Made by a program: the position numbers and the translations under genes. A stretch of DNA of 64,000 nucleotides. It comes from Sphingobium sp. EP60837. GTDB taxonomy: Bacteria > Pseudomonadota > Alphaproteobacteria > Sphingomonadales > Sphingomonadaceae. The stretch's first letter is position 1; every line of letters begins with the position of its first letter. This document shows positions 1-8,421 of the stretch, piece by piece. A model generated the notes under the pieces. That model was not told where the DNA came from. It saw nothing but the letters and a program-made list of their open reading frames with translations, and searched no databases. Location of the stretch: the NCBI RefSeq assembly GCF_001658005.1, contig NZ_CP015986.1, forward strand, positions 620,001 through 684,000, in the 5' to 3' direction.

Positions 1-984
1 AACACGCTCACTCAGGGGCGGTGCGTCATTTCCCGGCCTGCCGATCGTGTTGCCAAAACGCATCCACTCGCTGCGATAATCATAGCGATGCTGAAAGACA
101 TGTTTTGCCACCTGCACCTTCCACAATGCGCGCATCCGTGGCGACGGCAGCAGCACCAAGGCGCTTACCGCCATGAAGAAGACACAACCAATCTCGATCA
201 CTCGCGCATAGGGTCCAGCGATCAGCTCGATCGCCACCGCCAGTGCCGCCACAACAATGACGTAGAGCGTGATGGACATCAGCGAAAGCGCGCGAAAGGT
301 GAGTGCGCGCGAGAGTTGCACCTGGGCCTTGTCCCGTCGCATACCCGCCGCGATGACGGGCGCCAGCAACGCCATCAACGGTCCGCGCAGCGCGTAAAGC
401 TCATTGGCCCGGTTGATCGCGAAATAGCCGATCACATAGAGGTTGAAATCATAAGTCCACATTGCCGCGAGCGCGCCGAGCAGCAGCGCCACCCGGCCAC
501 GCTGTTGTGGCGGCCAGCTTATATAGAGATGATGGACCAGCATCAGGCTACCGATCGCCGTCATCATGTGCAGGCTCAAGGACACCTGTACCAGCCTGTG
601 GTGCAGGTCGCTGGCGCTGGGCAGTTGCCGCCAGATCAGGTCGGTAAAGGTCTGCAATAGGATCAAGCCTGCCACTGCGGCATAGACTGACCCGATCGCC
701 ACCATCGATCCTGCCCGGTCCGCAGCCTCCCTGCGCAACATCACGAACAGCAGCAGCAGCCAGGCGGCATTACGAATATTCTCGCCGATCCCGGTCAGCG
801 GCTTATCGACGCCTCCGAACGATACATAAAGCGACCAGCAGGAGGTGAGCAGCACAGCGACCGCCAGCATGCGCTGCTCCACCACGTCCTCGCGACGGCG
901 CAGGATAAATATGCCAATCGCCGCAAACAGGACGGCGGCGAGCGCATGGCCCCAATCCCCAACAAATTGCAGTAAAACTCCCAT
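1..984 (-). CDS. prsK: PrsK, XrtA/PEP-CTERM system histidine kinase, N-terminal part
   Basis: Open from an ATG at 984 to the window edge (328 codons), so the C-terminal GAF/kinase part lies outside. The translation starts MGVLLQFVGDWGHALA and has seven to eight hydrophobic segments in the first ~270 residues, then a soluble stretch with HRYDYRSEWMRF, which is where the GAF domain begins in PrsK proteins. PrsK is the membrane sensor that, with the sigma-54 activator PrsR, controls exosortase-linked exopolysaccharide genes. It starts 9 nt after the stop of the sugar transferase on the same strand, so the two are likely cotranscribed. The assignment rests on the membrane architecture plus this neighbour. 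Confidence 0.82.
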   Translation of the reverse strand, partial: MGVLLQFVGDWGHALAAVLFAAIGIFILRRREDVVEQRMLAVAVLLTSCWSLYVSFGGVDKPLTGIGENIRNAAWLLLLFVMLRREAADRAGSMVAIGSVYAAVAGLILLQTFTDLIWRQLPSASDLHHRLVQVSLSLHMMTAIGSLMLVHHLYISWPPQQRGRVALLLGALAAMWTYDFNLYVIGYFAINRANELYALRGPLMALLAPVIAAGMRRDKAQVQLSRALTFRALSLMSITLYVIVVAALAVAIELIAGPYARVIEIGCVFFMAVSALVLLPSPRMRALWKVQVAKHVFQHRYDYRSEWMRFGNTIGRPGNDAPPLSERV

Positions 985-993
985 CGCCCTGCC

Positions 994-2382
994 TCAGCGC
1001 GCGCCTTCAGGCCACAGGATTACCCGCAATGTCTGGATCAGGATCAGCAGGTCCAGAAATGGCGTATAATTTTTGGCGTAATAAAGGTCATATTCCAGCT
1101 TGTTGCGGCTGTCCTCGATCGATGCGCCGTAAGGATAGTTGATCTGGGCCCAGCCTGTGATGCCTGGCTTCACCATATGACGTTCGGCATAGTAGCGCAG
1201 ATGCTGTTCGAGATTGTCCACGAACTGACGCCGTTCGGGACGCGGTCCCACAAAGCTCATCTCTCCTTTCAGCACCGTCCAGGTCTGCGGCAGCTCATCG
1301 ATCCGCAGCTTGCGCAACCAATAGCCCAGCCGCGTGATGCGCGGGTCGTCTTTCTCCGCCCAGACTGCCTGTCCGCTAACCTCCGCATCCTGCCGCATGG
1401 TGCGCAGCTTCACGATCCAGAACTCTTCGCCGTAAAGCCCGACGCGCTGTTGGCGGTAGAAGGCTGGGCCTTTGCTATCCAGCTTCACTAGGATCGCGGC
1501 GATCAAAATGACGGGTCCGGTGAGCAGCAGCAGAATCGAACTGGCGAGGATATCGAAAAGCCGCTTAGCGATGCTCGACAGGCGGCGTCCCGCGGAAAAG
1601 CCATCAGAAAAGATCAGCCAACTGGGATTGACGCTGTCCAGATCGACGCGCCCGGTTTCCCGCTCAAGGAAGGTCGAAATCTCGTTTACATGAACGCCGG
1701 TGGTCTTGATCCGCAACAGGTCGGACAATGGCAGGGCATTGCGCCGCTCCTCTAGCGCCAGCACCACCTCGCTCGCCCCCAGCCGTACCACGAAGTCCGC
1801 CAGATTATAAATGGCGCTGCGATTGATCGATTCCGGAATGACCTGCGCACCATCGTTCATCGCAATGTAGCCGACAACCAGGAAACCTGCGCCCTTGCGC
1901 TGCTCCAGTTCCTTGATGCGATTGGCCCGATTTCCCGCGCCCAGCACCACCAGCCGCCGCTTGAAGGCTTCTCCGCCCAGCATCGATCCCAGCAAAAGGC
2001 GCACCGCCAGCAGGAGTAGGATGGCAAGGCCCATCGCATAGAGGGAATTTGACCGCCACAATGTCAGGTCGGGCAGCGCAAAATGCATGACCGACAGGAA
2101 TATGACGCCCAACGAAATCGCCACGAGTAGCCGCGCAAAGGCGAAGCGGATCGACTGAAGCGCCCCGGTTCCGTAAACGCCCACTGCGGTCATCGCGGTC
2201 TGGATCGCCAAGGCAAAGCTCAGCAACGGCGCGGCGCGGGTCAGGATAGGATCGACATCCATACCGATCTGCTGGGCGCGCAATATCCATCCGGCTTCCG
2301 CAGCGGAAAGCAACAGCAGCAGATCGAGCAGCCCCAATAGCAGCACGGCGTGCGGCACATAATGTTTGAACAGCCTGATCAT
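994..2382 (-). CDS. TIGR03013-type XrtA/PEP-CTERM sugar transferase
   Basis: 462 residues. Four hydrophobic segments lie in residues ~10-130, a nucleotide-fold middle part follows (VVLGAG at 145-150), and a bacterial sugar transferase domain runs from ~270 to the end. Visible motifs are KRLFDILAS, a membrane helix at ~281-299, KLRTMR (325-330), LRKLRIDELPQ, FVGPRPERRQF and KPGITGWAQI. Such enzymes transfer the first sugar phosphate to undecaprenyl phosphate at the inner membrane to begin exopolysaccharide synthesis. Pairing with prsK points to the exosortase-A-associated variety. The remaining eps/xrt genes would lie to the left of the window. Confidence 0.9.
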   Translation of the reverse strand: MIRLFKHYVPHAVLLLGLLDLLLLLSAAEAGWILRAQQIGMDVDPILTRAAPLLSFALAIQTAMTAVGVYGTGALQSIRFAFARLLVAISLGVIFLSVMHFALPDLTLWRSNSLYAMGLAILLLLAVRLLLGSMLGGEAFKRRLVVLGAGNRANRIKELEQRKGAGFLVVGYIAMNDGAQVIPESINRSAIYNLADFVVRLGASEVVLALEERRNALPLSDLLRIKTTGVHVNEISTFLERETGRVDLDSVNPSWLIFSDGFSAGRRLSSIAKRLFDILASSILLLLTGPVILIAAILVKLDSKGPAFYRQQRVGLYGEEFWIVKLRTMRQDAEVSGQAVWAEKDDPRITRLGYWLRKLRIDELPQTWTVLKGEMSFVGPRPERRQFVDNLEQHLRYYAERHMVKPGITGWAQINYPYGASIEDSRNKLEYDLYYAKNYTPFLDLLILIQTLRVILWPEGAR

Positions 2383-2439
2383 AGGTCGCGCGCAATCCCG
2401 CTGCTGCCTAACGAAAGCAGCTTATTGGCATCGGATCAG

Positions 2440-2456
2440 CTTACATCGGGTGTAAG
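2440..2456. promoter_or_regulatory. Inverted repeat upstream of the sugar transferase
   Basis: CTTACA-N5-TGTAAG is a perfect 6-bp inverted repeat about 60 nt upstream of the sugar transferase start. It lies in the 174-nt gap between that gene and the small membrane protein gene at 2557. It could be an operator or a short hairpin. Nothing else recognisable was seen in the gap. Confidence 0.3.
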
Positions 2457-2556
2457 AAAATCCGACAGTGCACGCACCGTGAAGGAAAATCCCAAAGATT
2501 TTCTGAAGATGACTGGCGAGCTGACAAGCACAAGTCCGATCGACTCGCCCTTAAAG

Positions 2557-2829
2557 TCAATTTCGCTGGCGGAGACGGTTAGCAGCGTCGTGCGCGGCAT
2601 TTCCAACCACCCGGGCAGCACTATCTGCGGACTCTGCAGCTTCGGTAATGACGCGGCTTTCCTTTTCCTCACGTTCCTTGGTGAGGTAGAAGAACGTGAT
2701 AGCCAAGATGAGGGCGATCGTCACCAGCGCGAAGATCACGCCAGTGCCGCGCAATCGCTCCGCCTGCATCATATTGTCTCGACGGTCCTGATCTTGAGGA
2801 GGACCGCCGCTCCTATCACCCTCCTCCAT
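2557..2829 (-). CDS. Small single-pass membrane protein, unknown function
   Basis: 90 residues from the ATG at 2829, chosen because GGGAG lies 9-10 nt upstream; an in-frame ATG 27 nt earlier lacks this. A charged N-terminus (EEGDRSGGPPQDQDRRD) is followed by one membrane helix (GVIFALVTIALILAITFFYL) and a charged, Ala/Glu-rich tail. It is the last gene downstream of ecfG on the same strand, 58 nt after the ecfG stop, so it probably belongs to the EcfG-driven transcript. No family recognised. Confidence 0.6.
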   Translation of the reverse strand: MEEGDRSGGPPQDQDRRDNMMQAERLRGTGVIFALVTIALILAITFFYLTKEREEKESRVITEAAESADSAARVVGNAAHDAANRLRQRN

Positions 2830-2887
2830 CGTCCATCTCCCATGCGCCCTTCCCACCGGGAAAGGTCGCCGGAACCGGCCTTACACA

Positions 2888-3550
2888 TCAGTCGGCATCC
2901 AGGTCGGAATCTTGTCTTGTCTCCCGCCCGCGGCTGAGGCGATCGACATCGTCCATGATCTCGTCGAGCACGGCGGAATCGGTCGTCTCCTGGGTACGGC
3001 GCGACGGCAAATCGCCGCTATCGAGTATCTGTTCTAGCGCCGCCCGACCACGCGCCACCCTGCTCTTGATCGTGCCCACCGCGACGCCGCAAATCTCTGC
3101 CGCCTCTTCATAGGCAAAGCCGCCGGCGCCGACCAGGATCAACGCCTCGCGCTGGGGCTGGGGCAGTTGCAACAGCGCGCGTTGCATATCGGAAAGCTCG
3201 ACATGCTTATCCTGTCCCGCAGGCGCGGCGAGAAGACGATCCGCCGTCAAATCGTCCCAGTCGCCGCGGAAGCGGGAGCGCCGCATCTGAGAAAGATAGT
3301 GATTGCGCAGAATGATGAAGGTCCAGGCACGCATGTTGGTCCCGGCCTGAAAGCGGCCACGCGCCGCCCATGCCTTCAACAACGTCTCCTGCACTAGATC
3401 GTCGGCAACGTCGCGATTACCCGAAAGCGACCGACCAAAAGCGCGCAAGTGCGGAATGACCGCTGCAAGCTCGCGTTTGAAATCCGTATCGGACAGCGAC
3501 TCCCGCTTATCCTCCTGGTGCTCCGCCTCTTGGCCAAGCCCTTCGCTCAT
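2888..3550 (-). CDS. ecfG: EcfG-family general stress response sigma factor
   Basis: 220 residues from the ATG at 3550 (MSEGLGQ), which has AGAGGG about 8 nt upstream; an ATG at 3610 would add 20 residues without a good ribosome binding site. Region 2 is visible as LVQETLLKAWAARGRF and WTFIILRNHYLSQMRR. Region 4 is visible as LPQPQREALILV through GVAVGTIKSRVARGRAAL. The C-terminal ~40 residues are acidic. EcfG sigma factors direct the alphaproteobacterial general stress regulon and are held inactive by NepR until phosphorylated PhyR captures NepR. phyR, nepR and a PhyP-like sensor are all adjacent. An exact EcfG promoter lies upstream, implying autoregulation. Confidence 0.93.
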   Translation of the reverse strand: MSEGLGQEAEHQEDKRESLSDTDFKRELAAVIPHLRAFGRSLSGNRDVADDLVQETLLKAWAARGRFQAGTNMRAWTFIILRNHYLSQMRRSRFRGDWDDLTADRLLAAPAGQDKHVELSDMQRALLQLPQPQREALILVGAGGFAYEEAAEICGVAVGTIKSRVARGRAALEQILDSGDLPSRRTQETTDSAVLDEIMDDVDRLSRGRETRQDSDLDAD

Positions 3551-3659
3551 GGGAACAACCCTCTCACTGGCTGTCGCCCGCGCCTCATGAACCGAAGCCG
3601 TCAAAGCCATATGTGCGTCCGCATCCTATATACTCATTGCTGTACGGAACCAATGATGA

Positions 3660-3800
3660 TTACCCGTAATAGCTCCACAACACGATCAGCATGCCGATGA
3701 TGACCAAGGGCAGGGAAATGCCGAGAATGTAACGGACTATGTGTGGCGTTGATCCTGACCGGGCGTCTTCGGTAGCAATATGCTGTTCCTCTTCCGCCAT
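3660..3800 (-). CDS. 46-residue membrane protein between phyR and ecfG
   Basis: ATG at 3800 is preceded by GGGAGG at an ideal distance, and the frame runs to TAA at 3660. The peptide has an acidic, soluble N-terminal half (MAEEEQHIATEDARSGS) and one C-terminal membrane helix (ILGISLPLVIIGMLIVLWSYY). It is the first gene after the exact EcfG-type promoter at 3830-3854 and lies 109 nt upstream of ecfG, so it should be among the first products of the stress response. Function unknown. Strong start signals and the promoter argue it is real. Confidence 0.75.
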   Translation of the reverse strand: MAEEEQHIATEDARSGSTPHIVRYILGISLPLVIIGMLIVLWSYYG

Positions 3801-3829
3801 GTTTTACCTCCCGATCGTTACGCCTGAAT

Positions 3830-3854
3830 AACGCGGGGAGATAGGCGGGGTTCC
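3830..3854 (-). promoter_or_regulatory. EcfG-dependent promoter (GGAAC-N16-CGTT)
   Basis: On the minus strand GGAAC (3854-3850) is followed after exactly 16 nt by CGTT (3833-3830), matching the general stress response consensus in alphaproteobacteria. Transcription should start near 3823, just upstream of the GGGAGG ribosome binding site and ATG of the 46-residue membrane protein, and read on into ecfG. Confidence 0.85.
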
Positions 3855-3893
3855 GCTGCCGCCCAGTCTTTTGTGCAAGTCGAGCGGCCTCGC

Positions 3894-4688
3894 TCAAACT
3901 GGCGCGGTCGCCTCGTCGAAGAACAGCGCCTGTGAAATGGCAGCTTTCACCGTCGATCGCTGGAACGGCTTCGTGATCAGGAAGGTCGGCTCGGGACGCT
4001 CGCCAGTCAACAGCCGCTCTGGGAAAGCGGTGATGAAGATCACCGGCACCGAAAATTCAGCCAATATGTCCTTCACCGCATCGATGCCGCTGGAATCATC
4101 GGCAAGCTGTATGTCGGCAAGGACCAGGCCCGGACGTTCGGCCATGGCTTCGCGTACGGCGTCTTCACGGGTCACCGCAATGGCGGTAACTTCATGGCCG
4201 AGGTCGCGCACGATCGTCTCGATATCCATCGCGATGATCGGCTCATCCTCGATGATCAGCACCTTGGCCCGCGTCTGCGCCTCAATCTCGCTGAGAGCCT
4301 CTTCAACCAGCGCCTCAACGTCAGCTGCATCCAGGCCAATCAGATAGCCTACGTCATCGACCGTGAAGCCTTCCAGAGCAGTCAGCAGCAGTGCCTGGCG
4401 AGGAAGCGGCGTCAGACGGGCAAGCCGGGCCTGTGCCACAGCTTCCTGACCGTCGCCGCCCGACAAAACCGGGCTATCCTCCAAATGAGAAGAGGACCAG
4501 ATCGCGTGAAACGTTTTGTACAGGCCAAGGCGGGGATCGACATCAGCCGGGAATTCTTCGGGCGCAGCCACGATCGCTTCCAACGTCGCGCGCACATAAG
4601 CGTCGCCATGGGCCTGACTGCCTGTCAGGGCGCGGGCATAGCGGCGCAGGAAAGGAAGATGGGGGTGCAGTTGCTGTCCAAGCGACAT
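3894..4688 (-). CDS. phyR: PhyR, anti-anti-sigma response regulator of the general stress response
   Basis: 264 residues from the ATG at 4688, which has GGGAGAAG upstream. Residues ~1-138 are a sigma-factor-like domain that mimics EcfG. Residues 141-260 are a receiver domain with acidic residues E147/D148, phosphoacceptor D192 (VLADIQLAD), T220 and K240 (ITKPF). When phosphorylated, PhyR binds NepR and releases EcfG. The gene is divergent from nepR across 292 nt and lies upstream of the 46-residue ORF and ecfG on the same strand. Length and domain order match the family. Confidence 0.96.
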   Translation of the reverse strand: MSLGQQLHPHLPFLRRYARALTGSQAHGDAYVRATLEAIVAAPEEFPADVDPRLGLYKTFHAIWSSSHLEDSPVLSGGDGQEAVAQARLARLTPLPRQALLLTALEGFTVDDVGYLIGLDAADVEALVEEALSEIEAQTRAKVLIIEDEPIIAMDIETIVRDLGHEVTAIAVTREDAVREAMAERPGLVLADIQLADDSSGIDAVKDILAEFSVPVIFITAFPERLLTGERPEPTFLITKPFQRSTVKAAISQALFFDEATAPV

Positions 4689-4829
4689 CGGTAAATCTTC
4701 TCCCAGCCCATAGGGCGAATTGCTACGAAACACTCGCTGAGCAGGAGGATGGATCGGCAATGCCGATGTGGCAAGCCCCCGCCCCTTTCAGCCGCCGTCC
4801 GGAAAGCGGCAAAAAATGCTTCGAGGTGC

Positions 4830-4854
4830 GGAACCATCGACAGACAGATTTGTT
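4830..4854 (+). promoter_or_regulatory. Possible EcfG promoter upstream of nepR (one mismatch)
   Basis: GGAAC at 4830-4834, then 16 nt, then TGTT at 4851-4854. The consensus second box is CGTT, so this is a near match. It lies 126 nt upstream of the nepR start in the divergent phyR-nepR region, where an EcfG promoter would be expected. No other clear element was seen in this gap. Confidence 0.45.
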
Positions 4855-4980
4855 TCACAGCCGTTCGTTTTTTACTGATAACCGATTTGCTGTTGCTATT
4901 CGCGACCGTCGATTGACGCCGCGAAGGAAAGCCGCAAAAGAAAAAGCCGGTGTTATGCTAGCGTTGCAGAGGGGCGTATT

Positions 4981-5205
4981 TTGGTTGCTTCAACGACGGA
5001 ACGGGATGTGAAGGGAGGGGACAGGAAAGATGTCGGCGCCACCACCCCGGAGTCGGGTGTGACTGGCAATGCCTCGCCCAAGCGGCGCCCCTCGCCCGGT
5101 AAGGATGAGGGTCAGGTCGCCAACGCCTTGCGCTCTGTTTATCAGCGCGCTGTCGATGAGGATATTCCTTCCGAAATGCTCGACCTTCTGAGGAAGCTGG
5201 ATTAA
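4981..5205 (+). CDS. nepR: NepR, anti-sigma factor for EcfG
   Basis: 74 residues from a TTG start at 4981 with GAGGGG 6 nt upstream; a GTG at 5008 is an alternative. The N-terminal half is polar and disordered. The C-terminal half (QVANALRSVYQRAVDEDIPSE followed by MLDLLRKLD) matches the conserved two-helix NepR core. NepR binds EcfG and is sequestered by phosphorylated PhyR. Unusually it is not directly upstream of ecfG but divergent from phyR and followed on the same strand by phyP. Confidence 0.88.
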   Translation: MVASTTERDVKGGDRKDVGATTPESGVTGNASPKRRPSPGKDEGQVANALRSVYQRAVDEDIPSEMLDLLRKLD

Positions 5206-5391
5206 GCGTCCATCCATGGTCAACTTGTTTGACCAATTGGGGCGGAGGGCAGGTTGGTGCTTTTCGAAGATAATAAAATAAAGGGCAGGTCCATCGTCGC
5301 TGCGACTCAACTGCATTCCCCTTCCCTCTTGGTCTCACGATCTTGATTATCGCATGACCGGGGCGCCCCTGTCCCACCCAGTTGATTGCTC

Positions 5392-6942
5392 ATGCGCAGC
5401 CTGAACAGCCTCATTCACTCAACAGGCATCAAGATGTTCCTCATCTTGACGCTCGCCTTGCTGCCGCTCGGCCTGATCGCCCTCATCGCCTCCCTTCAGG
5501 CAATCCGGACCGCCGATCTTGAAAAGGAAGCGTTGCTCCGCGTTTCGGTAACGCAGAGCGCGCGCAAGCTGACTACAGATCTGGCATCGGACCGCACGGC
5601 ATTGATGCTCACTGCCAACGCGCTATCCACGGGCAGCGAAGGTCCCGAGATGTGCGAGCGGCTGGCAATCTTCCTGACGTCGCACGACCGGGAGGGCGGC
5701 CGATATTATATCTATGATCGCAGCGGCCGGCGCCTGTGCGGATCGTCCCAGGCGGAGCCCGTCGGCTTGCCCCAGGCTGCACGCTTCCACGCAGCGCCTG
5801 CGCAATTGCTGCCGGCGTCGGGTTATCTGCTCAGCCGCGCCGTCAGCAACAATGGCCGCATCGCTGCGCTAGCCTATTATTCCCGCTCCTATCTGGAAGC
5901 GATCACCAGCCCGACCACGGCGCTGCAAAACCGGCAGTTGAGCTTGCGTCAAGGCGAGCAACTGCTTGTCGTCAGCAGTCCGCTTGGCAGTCTTCAGGGC
6001 CATAGCACCAGCTTATCGGCACGGCTCGATCCTCCTGACATTTTGCTCACCATGACGCTGCGTGATCCTCCGGTCACGCTCGCTCGAATGCTCTCCCTCT
6101 TCCTGCCCCTGGTCATGTGGTTTGCCGCTGCAGCCATCGGTTGGTTCGTGGTCAACCGATTGCTCATACGGCCGCTCGTGGTGCTGCGCCGGACCGTTGC
6201 CGCTTATCATCCCGGCGAGGTGCTGGAGCCGACGCGCCGCATCCGCACGCCCGCGCAAGAAATCGTCGCTCTGGGCGACACCTTCCGCGCGATCAGCGAG
6301 GATGTCGCCACGCATGAAGCGGAAATGGCCGAAGGGCTCGAAACCCAGCGCAAGTTGACGCGCGAAGTGCATCATCGCGTCAAAAACAACCTTCAGATCA
6401 TCGCCAGCCTCATCAGTCTGCACGCCCGCGCTGCGCATGAACCCGAGGCGGTGGAAGCCTATGCCTCGATCCAGCGCCGCGTCGATGCGCTTTCCGTGGT
6501 CCATCGCAATCACTATGCCGAACTGGAGGAGCATCGCGGAGTCGGCGTACGATCGCTCATTAGCGAATTGTCGGCCAGCCTGCGCGGCACGGCTCCAGCA
6601 GAAGCACGCCGCTTCGGCATCCAGATCGACAGCGATAACCTGCACATCAGTCAGGATGTCGCGGTGCCCATCGCCTTCCTGCTGACGGAACTGGTCGAAC
6701 TGGCGATGCTGTCCGATCCACGGACGGCAATGCGTATCTCGGTGCAGTTGGAGCCGGGCCGGGATGATCGCGCCGTTCTACATATCAGTTCGCCAGCACT
6801 GCGCGAGTCAGACGAAATGAGCGCTCGCATCAAGGAACGCTATGGTCGGGTTCTCACCGGCCTTTCACGCCAATTACGCGCGCCGCTTGAGCATGACGCG
6901 GCAGTGGGCGATTATGCGATCGTAATCACCGTCATTCCCTGA
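5392..6942 (+). CDS. phyP: PhyP-like sensor of the HRXXN family with degenerate ATPase domain
   Basis: 516 residues from the ATG at 5392 (an in-frame TTG lies 6 nt upstream). There is a membrane helix at ~15-37, an extracytoplasmic domain to ~235, a second helix at ~237-260, a HAMP-like linker, then a HisKA_2 dimerisation domain with REVHHRVKNNLQ (HRVKN is the HRXXN signature, His ~328). The expected N-box reads LLTELVELAML: the Asn residues of NELVTNA are Thr and Leu. The G1 box DNGxG is absent (LHISSPALRES). ATP binding is therefore unlikely, fitting the known role of PhyP as a negative regulator acting on PhyR. It starts 186 nt after nepR and ends 3 nt from the convergent tgt stop. Confidence 0.85.
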   Translation: MRSLNSLIHSTGIKMFLILTLALLPLGLIALIASLQAIRTADLEKEALLRVSVTQSARKLTTDLASDRTALMLTANALSTGSEGPEMCERLAIFLTSHDREGGRYYIYDRSGRRLCGSSQAEPVGLPQAARFHAAPAQLLPASGYLLSRAVSNNGRIAALAYYSRSYLEAITSPTTALQNRQLSLRQGEQLLVVSSPLGSLQGHSTSLSARLDPPDILLTMTLRDPPVTLARMLSLFLPLVMWFAAAAIGWFVVNRLLIRPLVVLRRTVAAYHPGEVLEPTRRIRTPAQEIVALGDTFRAISEDVATHEAEMAEGLETQRKLTREVHHRVKNNLQIIASLISLHARAAHEPEAVEAYASIQRRVDALSVVHRNHYAELEEHRGVGVRSLISELSASLRGTAPAEARRFGIQIDSDNLHISQDVAVPIAFLLTELVELAMLSDPRTAMRISVQLEPGRDDRAVLHISSPALRESDEMSARIKERYGRVLTGLSRQLRAPLEHDAAVGDYAIVITVIP

Positions 6943-6945
6943 CGG

Positions 6946-8076
6946 CTACACCCGCTGATAATCACGGCGGAAATCGGCAGCAAAGGTTGCGAACCGGCCC
7001 TCGGCGATACTGTCGCGTATCGCTTGCATCATCGCTTGGTAGAAATGGATGTTATGCTGCGTCATCAGCATTGCCCCCAGCATTTCGCCGGCCTTCACCA
7101 GATGATGCAGGTAAGCACGGCTCCATGTCCCGCAAACCGGACAGGTGCAACGGGAATCCAGCGGCGACAAATCCTCGGCAAAGCGAGCGTTCCGGATATT
7201 AAGCGGCCCAGCCCAGGTGAATGCTTGGCCATTGCGCCCGCTGCGTGTCGGCAGGACGCAATCGAACATGTCGATGCCCCGCTCTACCGCGCCAACGATG
7301 TCATCGGGTTTACCGACCCCCATGAGGTAACGCGGCTTGTCCTGCGGGAGCATGGCGGGCGCATAGTCCAGGCAAGCGAACATCGCCTCTTGCCCCTCGC
7401 CCACTGCCAAGCCCCCCACCGCGTAGCCGTCGAAGCCAACTTCGATCAGCTTCTGAGCCGAGACGCGCCGCAGATTTTGGTCGAGTGACCCCTGCTGGAT
7501 GCCGAACAGTGCCGCCCGCTCTGCATGCTCGCCGCCCGCATCAAAGCCATCACGGGACCGCTTCGCCCAGCGCATGGACCGCTCCATGCTGTGCGCCGCT
7601 TCATCATGGGTGCAGCCGTTCTTCGTACATTCGTCGAACGCCATGACGATGTCGCTGTCCAGCAACCGCTGGATTTCCATCGATCGTTCCGGCGTCAGCA
7701 TATGCCGCGATCCGTCGATATGGCTGGCGAAAGCGACGCCCTCTTCGCTCATCTTCGTGAGGGCTGACAGACTCATCACCTGATAGCCGCCGCTGTCCGT
7801 CAGTATAGGCCGTTCCCACCCCATGAAGCCGTGCAGCCCGCCTAAGCGCGCAACCCGCTCCGCGCCAGGGCGCAGCATCAGATGATAGGTGTTACCCAAG
7901 ATGATGTCGGCGCCCGTCGCGCGCACCTCTGCGGGGCGCATCGCCTTGACAGTAGCGGCGGTACCGACCGGCATAAAAGCCGGGGTGCGGATCTCGCCGC
8001 GGCGCATCTGGATGGCGCCGGTACGGGCTTTGCCGTCGGTGGCGGCGATGGCGAAGGAAAAACGGGGTCGAGTCAC
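6946..8076 (-). CDS. tgt: Queuine tRNA-guanine transglycosylase
   Basis: 376 residues, full length. It exchanges guanine-34 for the queuosine precursor in tRNAs with GUN anticodons. Visible are [11 protein letters not shown], the catalytic-site motif [17 protein letters not shown], a second catalytic region [18 protein letters not shown] and the zinc ligands CxCxxC (CTCPVCG) followed by His in YLHHL. The pathway partner queA lies far away at 48831. It converges with phyP. Confidence 0.97.
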   Translation of the reverse strand: MTRPRFSFAIAATDGKARTGAIQMRRGEIRTPAFMPVGTAATVKAMRPAEVRATGADIILGNTYHLMLRPGAERVARLGGLHGFMGWERPILTDSGGYQVMSLSALTKMSEEGVAFASHIDGSRHMLTPERSMEIQRLLDSDIVMAFDECTKNGCTHDEAAHSMERSMRWAKRSRDGFDAGGEHAERAALFGIQQGSLDQNLRRVSAQKLIEVGFDGYAVGGLAVGEGQEAMFACLDYAPAMLPQDKPRYLMGVGKPDDIVGAVERGIDMFDCVLPTRSGRNGQAFTWAGPLNIRNARFAEDLSPLDSRCTCPVCGTWSRAYLHHLVKAGEMLGAMLMTQHNIHFYQAMMQAIRDSIAEGRFATFAADFRRDYQRV

Positions 8077-8167
8077 GCTGCGCGCTCTAGAGCATCACAC
8101 GGATGAGTGAGAACCGCTTTTTTCCAAACAGCCCGCCTTGCTGCGAATGGTCGCCAGAATGGGCTGC

Positions 8168-8347
8168 TCAGCCAGCCTTTCGCACGCCATCGAAGGCAAC
8201 CACGGCATCGATGTCAAAGCCCTTCACCCGGCGATAATTGCCGATGAAGCACAAGCAGTCCGCCGCTAGGTGCAGGCGCCAGCTTTCCCCCTCTTCATTA
8301 TGAAGCAGGAGCGTCACAATCTGTGAGTCGGTGCGATGTCTGTCCAT
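8168..8347 (-). CDS. 59-residue conserved-looking small protein, unknown function
   Basis: The ATG at 8347 has a near-perfect ribosome binding site (GAGGAGGTG, 4 nt spacing), which decides the start over an ATG 12 nt upstream. The peptide has a mixed, soluble composition (TLLLHNEEGESWRLHLAADC, then CFIGNYRRV and VVAF). It is divergent from the RpfF-like gene and shares with it an intergenic region containing a CtrA box. I recognise no family. Confidence 0.6.
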   Translation of the reverse strand: MDRHRTDSQIVTLLLHNEEGESWRLHLAADCLCFIGNYRRVKGFDIDAVVAFDGVRKAG

Positions 8348-8421
8348 GCACCTCCTCATAATTAATGAAAGTTAACAAAGCCCTGCACCGCCTGCTGCTG
8401 TTATGGACGCTAACCGTCTTT

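Noticed and set aside
2426..2442. Sigma-54-like GG-N10-GC pattern near prsK and the sugar transferase
   Set aside because: It faces the plus strand, away from both genes, and the TGGCAC/TTGC context is poor; probably chance.
2436..2672. 78-codon minus-strand frame upstream of the sugar transferase
   Set aside because: It overlaps the better supported small membrane protein gene in another frame and has no start signal.
3817..3832. Third copy of the GTTAC-N6-GTAAC motif upstream of the 46-residue ORF
   Set aside because: It reads GTTAC-N6-ATAAC with a different spacer and overlaps the EcfG -10 box; too weak to count.
8361..8374. Second CtrA-like site
   Set aside because: The half sites are spaced by 6 nt and not 7, which CtrA does not normally accept; kept only as a note.
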